Part shown: positions 1-10,332 of the stretch, piece after piece | Layout: each line of letters starts with the position of its first letter | Numbering within the stretch: position 1 is the first letter of the stretch | From: Megaustenia siamemsis | Taxonomy: Eukaryota; Mollusca; Gastropoda; Stylommatophora; Ariophantidae | Assembly (NCBI GenBank): GCA_032433765.1 | Contig: JAVIAB010000139.1 | Location: 40,180,576-40,244,575, forward strand | Direction of reading: 5' to 3' | DNA: 64,000 nucleotides | Made by a program: the position numbers and the translations under genes | The notes under the pieces: generated by a model | Databases searched by the model: none | Told to the model about the DNA's origin: nothing | The model's input: the letters and a program-made list of their open reading frames with translations, nothing else

Positions 1-179
1 ATGATATGTCTGGGAACAGACTAACCAGGTCTGGTAATGTGAATAGGGTTCGAAGAGGGAAGGCAATCCAGTACCCAAAAATGTTATGTTGAAAACGGAT
101 GAGTTGGTCCGTAAAGGATCAGATACTGCAACTTGGTGTAAACCCCAAAACATTGCATCAAATCCTCTTTAACGCTACG

Positions 180-354
180 TAATGGACGGACATACAATAC
201 ATAATACAATCTGCATTCCAACGTTGTGCTACCAATGCCAGTCCTGGACCCTGGATGCAAGAACAAGAAAAATAACCTCTGCTGAAATGAAGTGTGTTAG
301 ACGAATGACAGGAAAATGCCAGAAAGATCAGAAATGACGAACTGATAAAAAAAG
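180..354 (+). mobile_element. LINE fragment (family B), first part
   Basis: Decayed 3' coding region of a non-LTR retrotransposon. The same text occurs at 53.5-53.9 kb in reverse, where it reads as a protein with LDARTIRK and VRRMTG motifs upstream of a KWFGHV motif. It is cut at 354 by the inverted-repeat element and continues at 941. Confidence 0.7.
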
Positions 355-940
355 CTATAGTTCGTTCAGAAATTCGTGCCCACCGAGTTTATTAATTATC
401 TCGGAAACTTTTTGATGAATTTCTGTAATTCTTTTGCATAAAATCCTATTTCTTTTACTGACCTTAAGTCTGTTTTTTTTCCCCTACTGTCATACATTTA
501 GGAAAGATTTTTGCTTATTTGAGGTATATAAAAATATGATTTTCTTGCTTGTCTTAAATTTTAGGATTTTACAATACACACATTTGTTGTAATCAACTCA
601 CCGTTTAAAAAGACAAATCTCGCGTGCTCTCCACACAATCTTAGCACCATCTCGCTCACTGAACCGTGACTTGTAAGACGCAATCCACTGAGAGGTTTGT
701 TAGAAAATTAACATAATTTACAGTAAAAACTAATTTTAAGAGTAAACGGTTTGATATTTTCCTAAAATTATATAACAAAATACGATTTGTGCAAAATTCA
801 GACTACCTTTGTACTTAAATGTTATAAATTCTTACAGTCACTGAAAAAATAAGATTTCATGAAAAAGAATTACAGAAATTCATCAGTTTCCGAGATAATT
901 GATCAACTCCGTGGGCATGAATTTCTGAACGAACTGTAGT
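355..940. mobile_element. Non-autonomous inverted-repeat DNA element 1
   Basis: The two ends are inverted copies of each other. The left reads CTATAGTTCGTTCAGAAATT; the reverse complement of the right end reads CTACAGTTCGTTCAGAAATT. The similarity continues for about 70 bp through a cCgAG..TTaATTATCTCGGAAAC stretch. The interior is AT-rich with no coding capacity, so this is MITE-like. It interrupts a LINE fragment, which shows it arrived later. The target duplication is unclear (probably TA). It shares its outermost 17 bp with the element at 34.8-35.7 kb. Confidence 0.75.
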
Positions 941-1266
941 AATAACCCCCGCCATAGAATATATAAAGAAACAACAGATAAAATGGTTTGGCCACGTGAC
1001 AAGGCAGAGTGACAAAAACACAACGAGCCCTCAATAAACATTGCGAGAACACAAGGCCGAAGGAACGATCACAAAAAGATGGATTGACGCAATATTAGAA
1101 GTACTAGGAAACATAACAGCAGCAGAGGCGAACAGACGAGCAAAAGATGGATCGATGGAATATTAGAAGCACTAGGAAACATAACAGCAGCAGGGGCGAA
1201 CAGAAAAGCAAAAGACCGCAAATTATATCTCCCCTCGACGTATGGAGGAAGGAAAGAAGAAGAAAA
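941..1266 (+). mobile_element. LINE fragment (family B), 3' end
   Basis: Continuation of the LINE at 180-354. It encodes remnants of the C-terminal region (KWFGHV-, RPKGRPRKRWIDG-like) and ends in the family's typical 3' end with an AAGAAGAAGAA tail. A 68-bp stretch (about 1078-1213) is internally duplicated: 'gatggatygayg..atattagaagyactagg' occurs twice. The frame is broken throughout. Confidence 0.7.
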
Positions 1267-1404
1267 ATGGACGGATCGTGAAATGTGTCTACTTCTTTAC
1301 CCCATAACCTTGGGGGTAGATGGGGAAACTACTGATGGGGAAACTACTGACAGACGGCGCCAACCTTCTCCATGTACCTCTAGCTTCAGCCACTCTCTAG
1401 TAAA

Positions 1405-1537
1405 AAAAAATAAGAGTAAAGTACCCCCGCCACGCCAAGTGGCGTATAGGGAAATATGGTGTCAATGATCCTATATTTTACAGACCTTCAGCACATGATT
1501 TTTGGGGTAATGTGGTCAGTATTACGTCCGTGCTAGC
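1405..1537 (-). mobile_element. tRNA-derived SINE A, 5'-truncated copy
   Basis: Tail half of SINE A in reverse orientation: GTACCCCC, CACGCCAAGTGGCGTAT and TTTTTGGGGTAATGTGGTC blocks match the full copies at 5.4, 32.3 and 36.3 kb. The tRNA-like head is missing. Confidence 0.8.
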
Positions 1538-1765
1538 CACTCTCTAGGGCTCTGCAAATTTGAGGGCTGTCTTTTCTTTGATGTTTTCTTCCTATCTCTT
1601 TCTCCGTCTATCTTTCATTCTTCATCTTTTCACAATTTCTTGCACAATGGTCATTGCATGCCAGATGATCGAGATGCGTAATCAAGACTATTTCATTTTG
1701 CGTTTCTTCACACTTGCTTAGAGATTATAACGTTCGCTAACTGCTTGCTATATCCTTTTTTTCCA

Positions 1766-2185
1766 ACATCATCATGTGCCATACTGGTTGGTGTAGGCGA
1801 TCATGTCTCCTAAAATCTTCTATCCACCGTGCATCGTATCAATTCTGTTGTTGACTATTTTCCATGCCACGACACAAAGCTATCTAGCATTTTCTCTCTT
1901 TGTCGTTCTCGATCTCTTTCATTGTATTTTTCCAGTTGTAACCAACTATTCCAACTTTCCTCTTCTCATGATGTGACAGAAAAATGTTGATTGTTTCTTC
2001 CTGATGTTATTTAGGAGCTCCCTTTTTGTGTTGGCCTCTTTGAGAATTTCCTCGTATGTCTTTTTATCTGTCCTTTGAACTTTCAATATTCTTCTGAGAA
2101 ATCCCATCTCTGTGGCCTCTAATCGTCTTTTTATTTGTTCGTTTACTGTCCGTGATTCGCTTCCATAGATCCGAATTTTTTAAAT
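1766..2185 (-). mobile_element. LINE fragment (family A), 3' coding region
   Basis: Reverse-complement remnant of a reverse-transcriptase C-terminal region. The same family is best preserved at 52905-53491 (ESWTVDKQMKRRLEATEK, VPWTAKKTNEE, GHIMRRGKLEY motifs). The 3' tail is an ATG/CAT trinucleotide run at about 1766. Several indels break the frame. Confidence 0.7.
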
Positions 2186-2464
2186 GAGTTGTAATAGAGA
2201 GTAGGCGAAAGATAAAGAAGAAACATTTAAATATCGAAATTTCTTTATCACGCGTCCCTGCTTAGTTCATAAGTTCCCTTAACTGTTGACAATGAGACAA
2301 CACATATACTCCAACTCTAGATAGGACTACCAATCTGTGCCACTTGGCAGACATGAAAGAAAAACAAACCATCTAGTCTCAAATACGCCGAATTGAGGTG
2401 GAAATGTAGCTCACAAAAACCTTAAAAAAAAAACAGGCTTCATAATATTTCTTATGGTAGATGC

Positions 2465-2590
2465 AACAGAGATTAGAAGCAGAGAAGGACAAGAACAAAC
2501 AGAATTTCATGGAATGAAAAACGTCCTATGTAACAAATCGTCAATTAATGTTAGAGAAGGTGTCCTAAAGTACTAATTTGAACGTATTAT
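2465..2590 (+). mobile_element. LINE family A scrap
   Basis: Short piece whose text parallels the GRCTTEIKSRMVQAK..NILCNKS region of the family A copy at 52.9 kb, with frameshifts. Confidence 0.4.
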
Positions 2591-3269
2591 ACTATATTTT
2601 TAAGTGACTCATAAAAGATAAGTAAGACAAGACAAAGAACATCAGAGGCAGGTGAGATGTGGTTTAACAGAACAAAGCTGCCGATTCCATGGATAGCCAA
2701 AATTTGGTTATTTGGTTATGGAAGGCCCGGTATCACTGCAAACGAATTAAAATCCATAATTGCTCAACCGCCCGTGCCAGCGTAATCATCCAAATTAATA
2801 TCTCATCTCCCAAACAAAGAAAGGTAACTGTAGTCCCCATCGTAGCAGTCTCAGCACACGCCAAAAGACATAGGCGAAACCGCGCAGAAAGTGAACACAG
2901 CCAACTGTTCTCTCTCATACGATGTCATCACTCATCGTAAAAAATTGGAATATCGAAACATGATCAAAACGGATGTGACACAGTTCACGGTGTGCACAGA
3001 ACACTTAACTCAGTAGCTCCTGCAACAAGCCGGACTTGGAATATGTGGAAACTGCAACACGAAACGCTTTTCATGCATAGCCTTCAATTGTTCCCGCCGC
3101 CTATTCACCATATACCATGGAAGTTCACGTCCTCTTGAAAATGATGATCGTCGTATTTTTAAAAAAATGTATAGCGCTTGATGATGTTAGGCCATCGTTG
3201 TTGACTCCAATTCCGAACATATAGCCAAAATTACCAATGAGGAATGTTTAAAAGAGCTGGAGAAACCAG
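2591..3269. other. No recognised feature
   Basis: Short frames exist at 2689-2940 (+) and 2733-2918 (-) but overlap each other and have no recognisable motif. They may be old retroelement remnants leading into the LINE piece at 3270. Confidence 0.4.
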
Positions 3270-3530
3270 AAATATAAGGAAAAAAACAATCTACATTTAT
3301 TGGGCATGTGATGCAAAAAGAAGGCATTGAGAATAATGTAACAACTGGCAGAATGAATGGAAAGAAGAGCAGAGGTAAATCAAGAGAAAAAAAAATGAAC
3401 AGCTTATCCAAATGACATAATAAAAGAACACCGACTGAAATTATGACATGCATGAAGTACCGGGAAATATGGAAAGATATCGCCTACGCCGACCGGCATA
3501 AGAAAAGGAATCTCAGTTCTTTTGAGTCAA
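3270..3530 (+). mobile_element. LINE fragment (family C), 3' end
   Basis: Encodes a decayed 'FIGHVM..K.GI...VTTGRM.GKK.RGK' C-terminal block, followed by text similar to 'REIWKDIAYADRH', a hallmark of reverse-transcriptase C-termini in these LINEs. A second copy lies at 29505-29670. Confidence 0.6.
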
Positions 3531-3539
3531 GATCGAAGA

Positions 3540-4327
3540 AGAATTCGCTACCTAGTTCGGATTGTAACTGTTTTATATATTCTGTATTTCACTGCTGCAT
3601 GCTTTTCTACCTACCCCGGTAAGAAAAAAGAAGTATACTGGCTCTAATTCTATTCGTGTTTATCTGATTTAATCCACCCACCCCTTCTTGTTTCCCCTGT
3701 TTCTTTCCTCAAATTTCTGTCTCTTAGTCTAAGAATGTGACACAACCCCGGCCAATGGTGTGCAACACGTCAAGTAGTGCGTACTTGTTGAAGATGTCAG
3801 CAATGAAACCCTAATAAAATCATTATTTTGTAATCAGCCATGCGAGTCGACGAAATAAATGTAATACTGAATTAACATCAAATGGCAGTCTGACATCATG
3901 ACGTGTTGACACAAGCCTGTAAAGGTTTTTTTTTTTTAAATTACATGTCTTTTGGGAGAGGGGAGAAGGAGGGAGAAGGTGAATGTTTGGGTGTGCGAAG
4001 TGAAGTACTGAGCATAAACGTATACATAATTTTCGTTTTTTTTTTTTTGTTTTCATTTATACAAACAGTACAATCTGTTTTCTCATTTTTACATTATATA
4101 TTTCTGTTTATTTCGTTATTTTTATTATCTGAATTTTCTTTCGCGTTTCTCAAACAGTTACTCCCCTTTGTTGTTTGTTCTTCAAAGGACGTTGTTGGGC
4201 TGTGTTGTAATTTATAGAAATCTGTTATATCTTCGCCTTTCGGCCCAAAACATCCGACTTAAGGGTGGCATTGTGGGTGACTTCTCTCCTCGAGTCATAC
4301 CCGTTTGGCAAGGCTAGTTATCTCTGT
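3540..4327. other. Non-coding stretch, poly-T runs
   Basis: AT-rich sequence with several T homopolymers (about 3927 and 4037). The open frames here are low-complexity Phe/Lys-rich shadows. The block near 4230-4260 (ttcggcccaaaacatccgac) resembles text near 22460 and is probably an old repeat. Confidence 0.4.
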
Positions 4328-4822
4328 TTCCAGTGTCACTGTTGGAATGTGGAGTAGAACCTTGATCAGTATGGCTCAAGGACTCTGAATGACGCGTGCA
4401 GTCAGCCCATGAGTCGCTACCCGTAGTCTTCCAGTGTCACTGTTGGAATGTGGAGTAGAACCTTGATCAGTATGGCTCAAGGACTCTGATGACGCATGCA
4501 GTCAGCCCATGATTCGCTACCCGTTGTCTTCCAGTGTCACTGTTGGAATGTGGAATAGAACATTGATCAGTATGGCTCAAGGACTCTGAATGACGCAAGC
4601 AGTCAGCCATGAGTCGCTACCCGTTGTCTTCCAGTGCCACTGTTGGAATGTGGAGTAGAACCTTGATCAGTATGGCTCAATGACTCTGACTGGCGCATGC
4701 AGTCAGCCATGAGTCGTTACCCGTTGTCTTCCAGTGCTACTGTTGGAATGTGGAGTAGAATCTTGATCAGTATGGCTCACTGATTCTGACGCAAGCAGTC
4801 AGCCATGAGTCGCTACCCGTTG
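4328..4822 (+). repeat. Tandem array, ~95-107-bp unit, about five copies
   Basis: The phrase 'ccagtgtcactgttggaatg' recurs at about 4337, 4430, 4530, 4630 and 4730. Each is followed by 'gatcagtatggctcaa', a variable 'ctgaatgacgc' block and 'agtcagccatgagtcgctac'. The unit is not a multiple of three throughout and stop codons occur, so it is non-coding. Confidence 0.85.
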
Positions 4823-5384
4823 TCCACCTTTAAGCGCAGTCTTACGTCCTTGCCCCAAGCTGAAATATCCTAGAAAAATCACAAATAATGAACAGCAATT
4901 TTTTGATTTTTTTCCGAGTTCTGTAAACATACGTCCTCCTCTGAAATGATTCGCTGATCTATCGCCTCGGAAGATTCCTTCTATAATAATATCCATTTAT
5001 TAGTATTTGTCTCCTGAATTATCTCAACACTTTAAATATTTCTTCCTTATTTTTCCTTATCATTGAATGAATTTCAGCTGATGCTTCTGTATATTTTATT
5101 GTGTGAATTGTATGGTTAGTCGAAGGCCTTTGTGTGAATTGTGTATTGTTTTAGTAATCTTCAAGTCTCGACGTGACAGCCAATAGAAAGAAACAAAAAA
5201 AAACATGTTAACAGGGTCGATACAGAGCGCGTTATGATAAACTTATATAATATTAATGGTCCCGAGACTCATATTTTATAAATAAATAGAAATTAGAATA
5301 TCTCTATTTATTTTTTTTTCTCCTGGCAACACCAACAAATGTAAAACATCAGAGCTTTCAGATGCCTCGATTGTCTCCCTTTAT
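4823..5384. other. No recognised feature
   Basis: AT-rich non-coding sequence. The 65-aa reverse frame ending at 4799 has no recognisable motif. Confidence 0.4.
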
Positions 5385-5776
5385 GTGGTGGGGTATTAAA
5401 AAAAAAAGTAAAGTACCCCCGTCACGCCAAGTGGCGTATAGGGAAATATGGTGTTAGTGACCCTATATTTTACAGACCTTCAGCACATGATTTTTGGGGT
5501 AATGTGGTCGGTATTACGCCCGTGCTGCTTTACTTTCCCAGAAAAAATCCGGTACCCATTTAAGGCTGGGTGAACCTGGAGCCGTCGTTGGGATCGAACC
5601 CTACCCTTGTCCGTAGTAGTCCAGTTCACTAACCACTGAGCTATCGCGGCTCCCACTAATTTATTTAGGGATTAGTAAAACCCAGGTGTCCTCGCCAGGG
5701 AACGAACCCCGGCTGTTGCCGTGGTAAGCCAACCGCCTATCGATTGCGCTAACCGGACACCCGTGGTGGGGTATTA
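5385..5776 (-). mobile_element. Composite SINE (SINE B head + SINE A) with one 14-bp target duplication
   Basis: GTGGTGGGGTATTA at 5385-5398 recurs at 5763-5776. Between them, on the minus strand, lies first a tRNA-like head (5762-5655; GGGTGTCCGGTTAGCGCAAT, with B-box-like GGGTTCGTTCC). A complete SINE A follows (5654-5399; GATAGCTCAGTGG A-box-like, GGGTTCGATCC B-box-like, ending in an A-rich tail). The single flanking duplication indicates that both modules were inserted together as a chimeric retroposon. Confidence 0.8.
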
Positions 5777-5854
5777 GTTTTGGTAAACGCTTCTCTTTTC
5801 TTCTTTGTTTTTATAATAGAAAAAAAGCAGTGCATGTATATATTGTATCATATA

Positions 5855-6090
5855 TGGATATTAAAATACTATGGTCACGTCAAAAGACACATCATGGTGG
5901 TGGAAAGTGCAATAATGGTAGGCATGGTTCCTGGGGAACACATCAGCAACAAACGAAGAGAAAGACTGTTTGCTAAACATCAAGAATACATTGAATATGA
6001 CAATAGAAGTGGAAAATCTGGCTAGAAACAGAGATACTTTTAGACGAATTTTGGTGAATGCAGCGTTCTGCATAAGACATGCGGCTGGAT
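5855..6090 (+). mobile_element. LINE fragment, reverse-transcriptase C-terminal region
   Basis: Frames read ILKYYGHVKRH, GMVPGE and, in another frame, ARNRDTFRRILVNA. This is the usual order of LINE C-terminal blocks (FGHV.R, GKR.RGRP, A.DR..WR). At least one frameshift. Confidence 0.6.
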
Positions 6091-6097
6091 GGTTATA

Positions 6098-6099
6098 CA

Positions 6100-6160
<61 letters not shown>
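6098..6160. repeat. (TA)n microsatellite
   Basis: About 30 uninterrupted TA units. Confidence 0.97.
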
Positions 6161-6162
<2 letters not shown>

Positions 6163-7485
6163 TTATTTAGGATTAAGGCTAGAAACGGTGAGATGAATGA
6201 ATGGATGAATAGATAGGTTCATTGATAAAGAGAGAATATCATGACAAAATGTTTGAGAAAATATAGTTGCATGATGTGTTCCAATGTTTAAAGAAATACG
6301 TGGTTTTAATGAAGTGATCGCCAAAGTCATCATAACGTAAAAACATTTGATAATGATATGTATGTATAGATAATGATAATGTATAGATATATATGTGTGT
6401 CTGTTTGTAAAGTTGATGTACATTTAGACATAAAACAAGTTGATAAAACGAATATTTTAATATGACATTTTTGTAACAAGGGAACAAAATGAATACATCT
6501 CCGCTTGAATCAGCATTTCTTCGCAATGAAGAACAATAAGTTATAGGACCGAGTTAGTGAGGTAGGTAAGAACCAGCTGTAGCTGTATCGCTGTTGCTCA
6601 TCATGAACACAAGCACTCATCCTTAATCCGGTTTGTGTATCTATGCTAAAAGGGCAATGCGTGAGTATATCATTAAAAGCTATAAAGAACAATAACACAT
6701 ACAATTATCAGAATAAATTCCCTGAAATTAATAGCCATTATGAAATAACATGCAGCTTGAAATTACTCATTTGATAAATTAATACATCTCCTTAACTTGA
6801 TTAATCAAGTGATAAATAAATAAAACCCTTGACAATGCCTATTAATCAATGAGTGAACTATGTAAGATGATCAATTAGATCGATTTGGTAATTTTTTTAA
6901 AACAAAAATCACTAGATCAGTTCATAAAATTATTTACACTAATCAATAGATCAACTAGTAAAATTATGTGTACAGGTCAGTCGATCATTTAGTAAAATTA
7001 TTTAATACAAATGGAGGTCAAGACGCCCCTACAACAACAGTATGTAGCCTGTGACACATAGCTGACTGCTACTTGCACCAGGACCAGCGGCAGCAGTAGC
7101 CCCTGCTACACCTTCACGGGGTGGATCTGGCCAAGCGAGTTGGGTTCTAAGAGAGAAGACAACCGGGAAGTAGAAAAAATGACGCGCTGAAGTTGGATGT
7201 GTTGGGCCCAGCAGCTCGAATATCACAACATTACAGCAAACCACAACACAGCGCATCGCTAATTTAATGTCCTTTTTCAAGGCTTTTAAGGTCGGAAGTG
7301 AAAAAGAACGAGAATGATAATACAAATCAAATTATCAATTAATACAACACCTAAATAAATCAGTTGATTAACGTTGAAACGTTTCACAGTTTAAATTATT
7401 TTAAACAGTTAACTCATTTTTCAAACGTTGTAATAAATAAATACTTTGATTAAAGAGCGTTGTAGTTCTATGATGGACGATATGC
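6161..7485. other. Non-coding 3' flank of the XKR gene
   Basis: AT-rich, with no coding frame that resembles a protein. Contains many 'gatca/tgatca' palindromic words between 6780 and 7010. The 98-aa reverse frame at 7029-7325 has no recognised motif. The 3' untranslated region of the gene ending at 7486 presumably lies here, but I see no unambiguous minus-strand AATAAA close by. Confidence 0.4.
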
Positions 7486-10332
7486 TCAAATGACAATCTC
7501 TAAACTGATATCGCTCTCGTTGTCTGAGGCAGTGAAACCCTCGGCGCTGGTGCTCAGAACTTCATGAGGTAGTGCACTGTCTTCTGACTCGCTGCACACG
7601 TAAAAATCATGCCTGATTGTTCTACCTGTCATTGCATCTGTGTCAGGTCTATAGATTTTCATACATTCGGTGGGTTTCAGTTGGTCCGCTTGCTTCGAAG
7701 GCCACAAACACTCGTAGATTTCTTCAGAGGTTTTTACCAAATGAGACTTGCATTCCCTGTTGGTGGGTTTGTCACCATCACGTGACCACGATTCTTGAAA
7801 TGTTTCAGCCACTTCCGTCAAATTGTACAAAGTTTCTCCTGCATTAGGTTGCTGATTCTCACCTACTTCACGAGAAAGAGGGGAGCTTCCTTCAATGTTA
7901 GTCGTCATAACCCGAATGGTTAAGCGTGGATCCGTTGCTGATTGTGTGGCCAGTCCTGACTTCTCATTTGGTACAGTCGTGGCTGTCTGGATAGCTGGTT
8001 TTAGTAGCTCCACGGCCAGTCTGTCACTTTCAGCTAGTAAGATATCTGTGTCTTTTCTCCTTGATTCTTCAAGACGCATGCTCTTTACATTATTGTGTTG
8101 ATCTTGTAATGAGAGCGAAGGAACTATGTCTACAAATGTAAGTTGTTGATCTTTTCGCGTAGGAGGATAATATTGGTGATTACTTGTATTATTAGAATTG
8201 GTACTCGGTGAGGAAGGGTTCTGTTCTCGCTTGCAACAAGGAGAGATTGCGTGCTCTGTGACCATTGGTGGAAGCTCTTGTGCTGATTTTAGAATAGCTG
8301 TGGGAATACTCTCGTTCACCTCTTTCTTTAGGAACTCCAGCGGGTGACTGTGTGCAGCAGAATGATGAATATTGTTATGTAAGGTATTTTGATGATGACT
8401 CAAGTAATTTTTAATGTTTGTGTTGTGAGGACATTGAGGAGTTGCTGCATCCAATGATTGGAGGTTTGACTGTGATAATGGTGTTGGATGCTCTGTGGGT
8501 AACTCTGGAATGCCGTCAGTAAACCCGCAGCACGATGTTCGCTCATTCTCTGAATCACTCAGACTAGTCCATGATGCGTGCATTAAGGGCATGAGAGGTT
8601 TTCTCTGAGGATTAAACTTTACGTCAGTGGTACGTGAATCTGGAAATGAATTATTGTCATGGATTTTGTGAATTGATGAATCCGCTTGAGGATTAACTGT
8701 GTCGATCCTCTTTGGAGGTGCAGCGTGATCCAGGGTCGAGGACGGGCGACTGTTATGGTAACCGCTGCAGTCGGAAGTAACGGAAGAACAGTCACTCTCG
8801 GCTGTTTCAGAGGCGTCAAAGTTGTTCAGGCCGTAGGACAAAAGTTGGCTAGCAAAAGTGGAGTCACCGCTGGGCAGCCAGACCGGTGTTTTGTGCTGCT
8901 TTTTGTATGCGGTTAGTTCCGTGTCTACTTTAGTTGAACCGCACTTGAGTTCTGTGGAAGCTGAACGAATCTCTTCATTCCTAGCTTTTGTATCAGTTGT
9001 ATCTGTGGATAGTTTATTTTCTTCAGTGTTGGAAAGTGACACAGTGAATATATTTATCTTATCGTTTCTGGTCTTGGTGTGATAGGAGTCATTCTCCCTC
9101 AAACCGTCTTCAACGTTGCACAAACTCTGGTGGTGATATGCATGCGATGAACTTGCTGAGTTTAAATCAGATTCCAGAAGAGATTCCGGCACCGAGTGTG
9201 TTTGCCAATTCTCCTTCGATCCTCGTCTATGAAGAACAGAATGGAAGCTTGAAGCTTCCTCGTGGTTACAGGCGACACAGGGATAATTCTCACAAGAAAC
9301 AGCAGTGGCCGCTGAGAACGTAGTGGAGTGGAAGAATTTATAATAAATTATTACTGAGCTCAAAGAAACGACGAAGACAATGGCGCTTACATAAGCATAG
9401 ACGTTATTTCGATAAAACTGCTCACTTGATGATTGAACAAACCAAACAGCGATGAGAGTTGAGTTTTCCAAGAAGAATATAACAAAATAAAATGTGTACC
9501 GAAACACAGAATTTTCGGAGCTGGTGTTAATGAAGGCAAAAATGTGTGCAAATGAGATTATAAGGCAAATAAGAGTTCTTTTAGCACAACTTGTTGTGGA
9601 CCATTCAATCGAAGTGATCGGGGGAATGTGTAAACATGCCAGCATGGAGATCCAGTGTAAACCAATGACTAGAATAAGGAAATTTGTGTACAACGAGGCA
9701 AATAGACCTGCAGCAATTATTCTGGCCAGGATCTCGCCAGCACGCCACAGGAATCTTAAAACTGTCGCTGGCCATGAGATGAGTAAAACACCAAAATCTG
9801 AGTCAAGCAAGCGTCTTCGGAATGTAGAGACACCCCATGTAACGGAAATCAACGTGGTCGTTCCTGACACGTACATAACCCAGGTTAATGACTGTTGGTG
9901 GCAACCTTGCAGTAGCAAGAACACTTGCATTAGTAACAGGGTACACCCTGACGCGAAGGCAAACGTCAAACGCAGCATCATCATTTCCATCACTTCCGTT
10001 CTCTTAGAAGATAACGGCGCTTCTTTCAAAATAATAAAATGTCTACTGATGAAACCCAGTTGGAAAACGTGCAGAACTGCAGCTGTCACGACTTCCCACG
10101 TGGTAGAAGCATCTGTCTTGCGTCTGAGAAAGAAGACAGCAGATGCCAACTGGACAGCCACCATGGGCAGGATTAGCAAACCCGCAGCCAAACTGAACCA
10201 CGGCATTCTCAGGTCAGTATGTTGCATGAGCATATAGCAGAACAAACCACTGGCAGCCAGTTCCATGAGATGTGTCATCAATGATACGATAACGAAAATC
10301 ACAAAACGTGTCGATAACTTTGAAGCAGACAT
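7486..10332 (-). CDS. XK-related (XKR) family multi-pass membrane protein, long C-terminal tail
   Basis: A 948-residue uninterrupted frame. Residues 1-335 carry about eight to ten hydrophobic segments (near 10-35, 45-68, 120-142, 150-170, 203-232, 251-270, 278-300, 311-332). XKR-like blocks are MPWFSLAAGLLILPM (43-57), HVFQLGFISRH (88-98) and LRFLWRAGEILARIIAAGLF (192-211), then GLHW. XKR proteins are plasma-membrane proteins; some are phospholipid scramblases activated by caspase cleavage of the tail. Here residues 340-948 form a hydrophilic Ser/Thr/Asn-rich tail, much longer than in typical XKRs (roughly 400-650 residues in total), with a DTTD sequence at 444-447. There is no intron in the frame and no neighbour gene. 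The start is the first ATG after upstream stops. The family call is fairly firm; scramblase activity is inference. It could be an intronless gene or a retrocopy. Confidence 0.75.
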   Translation of the reverse strand: MSASKLSTRFVIFVIVSLMTHLMELAASGLFCYMLMQHTDLRMPWFSLAAGLLILPMVAVQLASAVFFLRRKTDASTTWEVVTAAVLHVFQLGFISRHFIILKEAPLSSKRTEVMEMMMLRLTFAFASGCTLLLMQVFLLLQGCHQQSLTWVMYVSGTTTLISVTWGVSTFRRRLLDSDFGVLLISWPATVLRFLWRAGEILARIIAAGLFASLYTNFLILVIGLHWISMLACLHIPPITSIEWSTTSCAKRTLICLIISFAHIFAFINTSSENSVFRYTFYFVIFFLENSTLIAVWFVQSSSEQFYRNNVYAYVSAIVFVVSLSSVIIYYKFFHSTTFSAATAVSCENYPCVACNHEEASSFHSVLHRRGSKENWQTHSVPESLLESDLNSASSSHAYHHQSLCNVEDGLRENDSYHTKTRNDKINIFTVSLSNTEENKLSTDTTDTKARNEEIRSASTELKCGSTKVDTELTAYKKQHKTPVWLPSGDSTFASQLLSYGLNNFDASETAESDCSSVTSDCSGYHNSRPSSTLDHAAPPKRIDTVNPQADSSIHKIHDNNSFPDSRTTDVKFNPQRKPLMPLMHASWTSLSDSENERTSCCGFTDGIPELPTEHPTPLSQSNLQSLDAATPQCPHNTNIKNYLSHHQNTLHNNIHHSAAHSHPLEFLKKEVNESIPTAILKSAQELPPMVTEHAISPCCKREQNPSSPSTNSNNTSNHQYYPPTRKDQQLTFVDIVPSLSLQDQHNNVKSMRLEESRRKDTDILLAESDRLAVELLKPAIQTATTVPNEKSGLATQSATDPRLTIRVMTTNIEGSSPLSREVGENQQPNAGETLYNLTEVAETFQESWSRDGDKPTNRECKSHLVKTSEEIYECLWPSKQADQLKPTECMKIYRPDTDAMTGRTIRHDFYVCSESEDSALPHEVLSTSAEGFTASDNESDISLEIVI

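Noticed and set aside
3823..4217. Opposed 77- and 104-residue frames
   Set aside because: Homopolymer-driven Lys- or Phe-rich frames overlapping each other; no support.
9494..10237. 247-residue plus-strand frame over the XKR gene
   Set aside because: Antisense shadow of the hydrophobic XKR coding sequence; no motif of its own.
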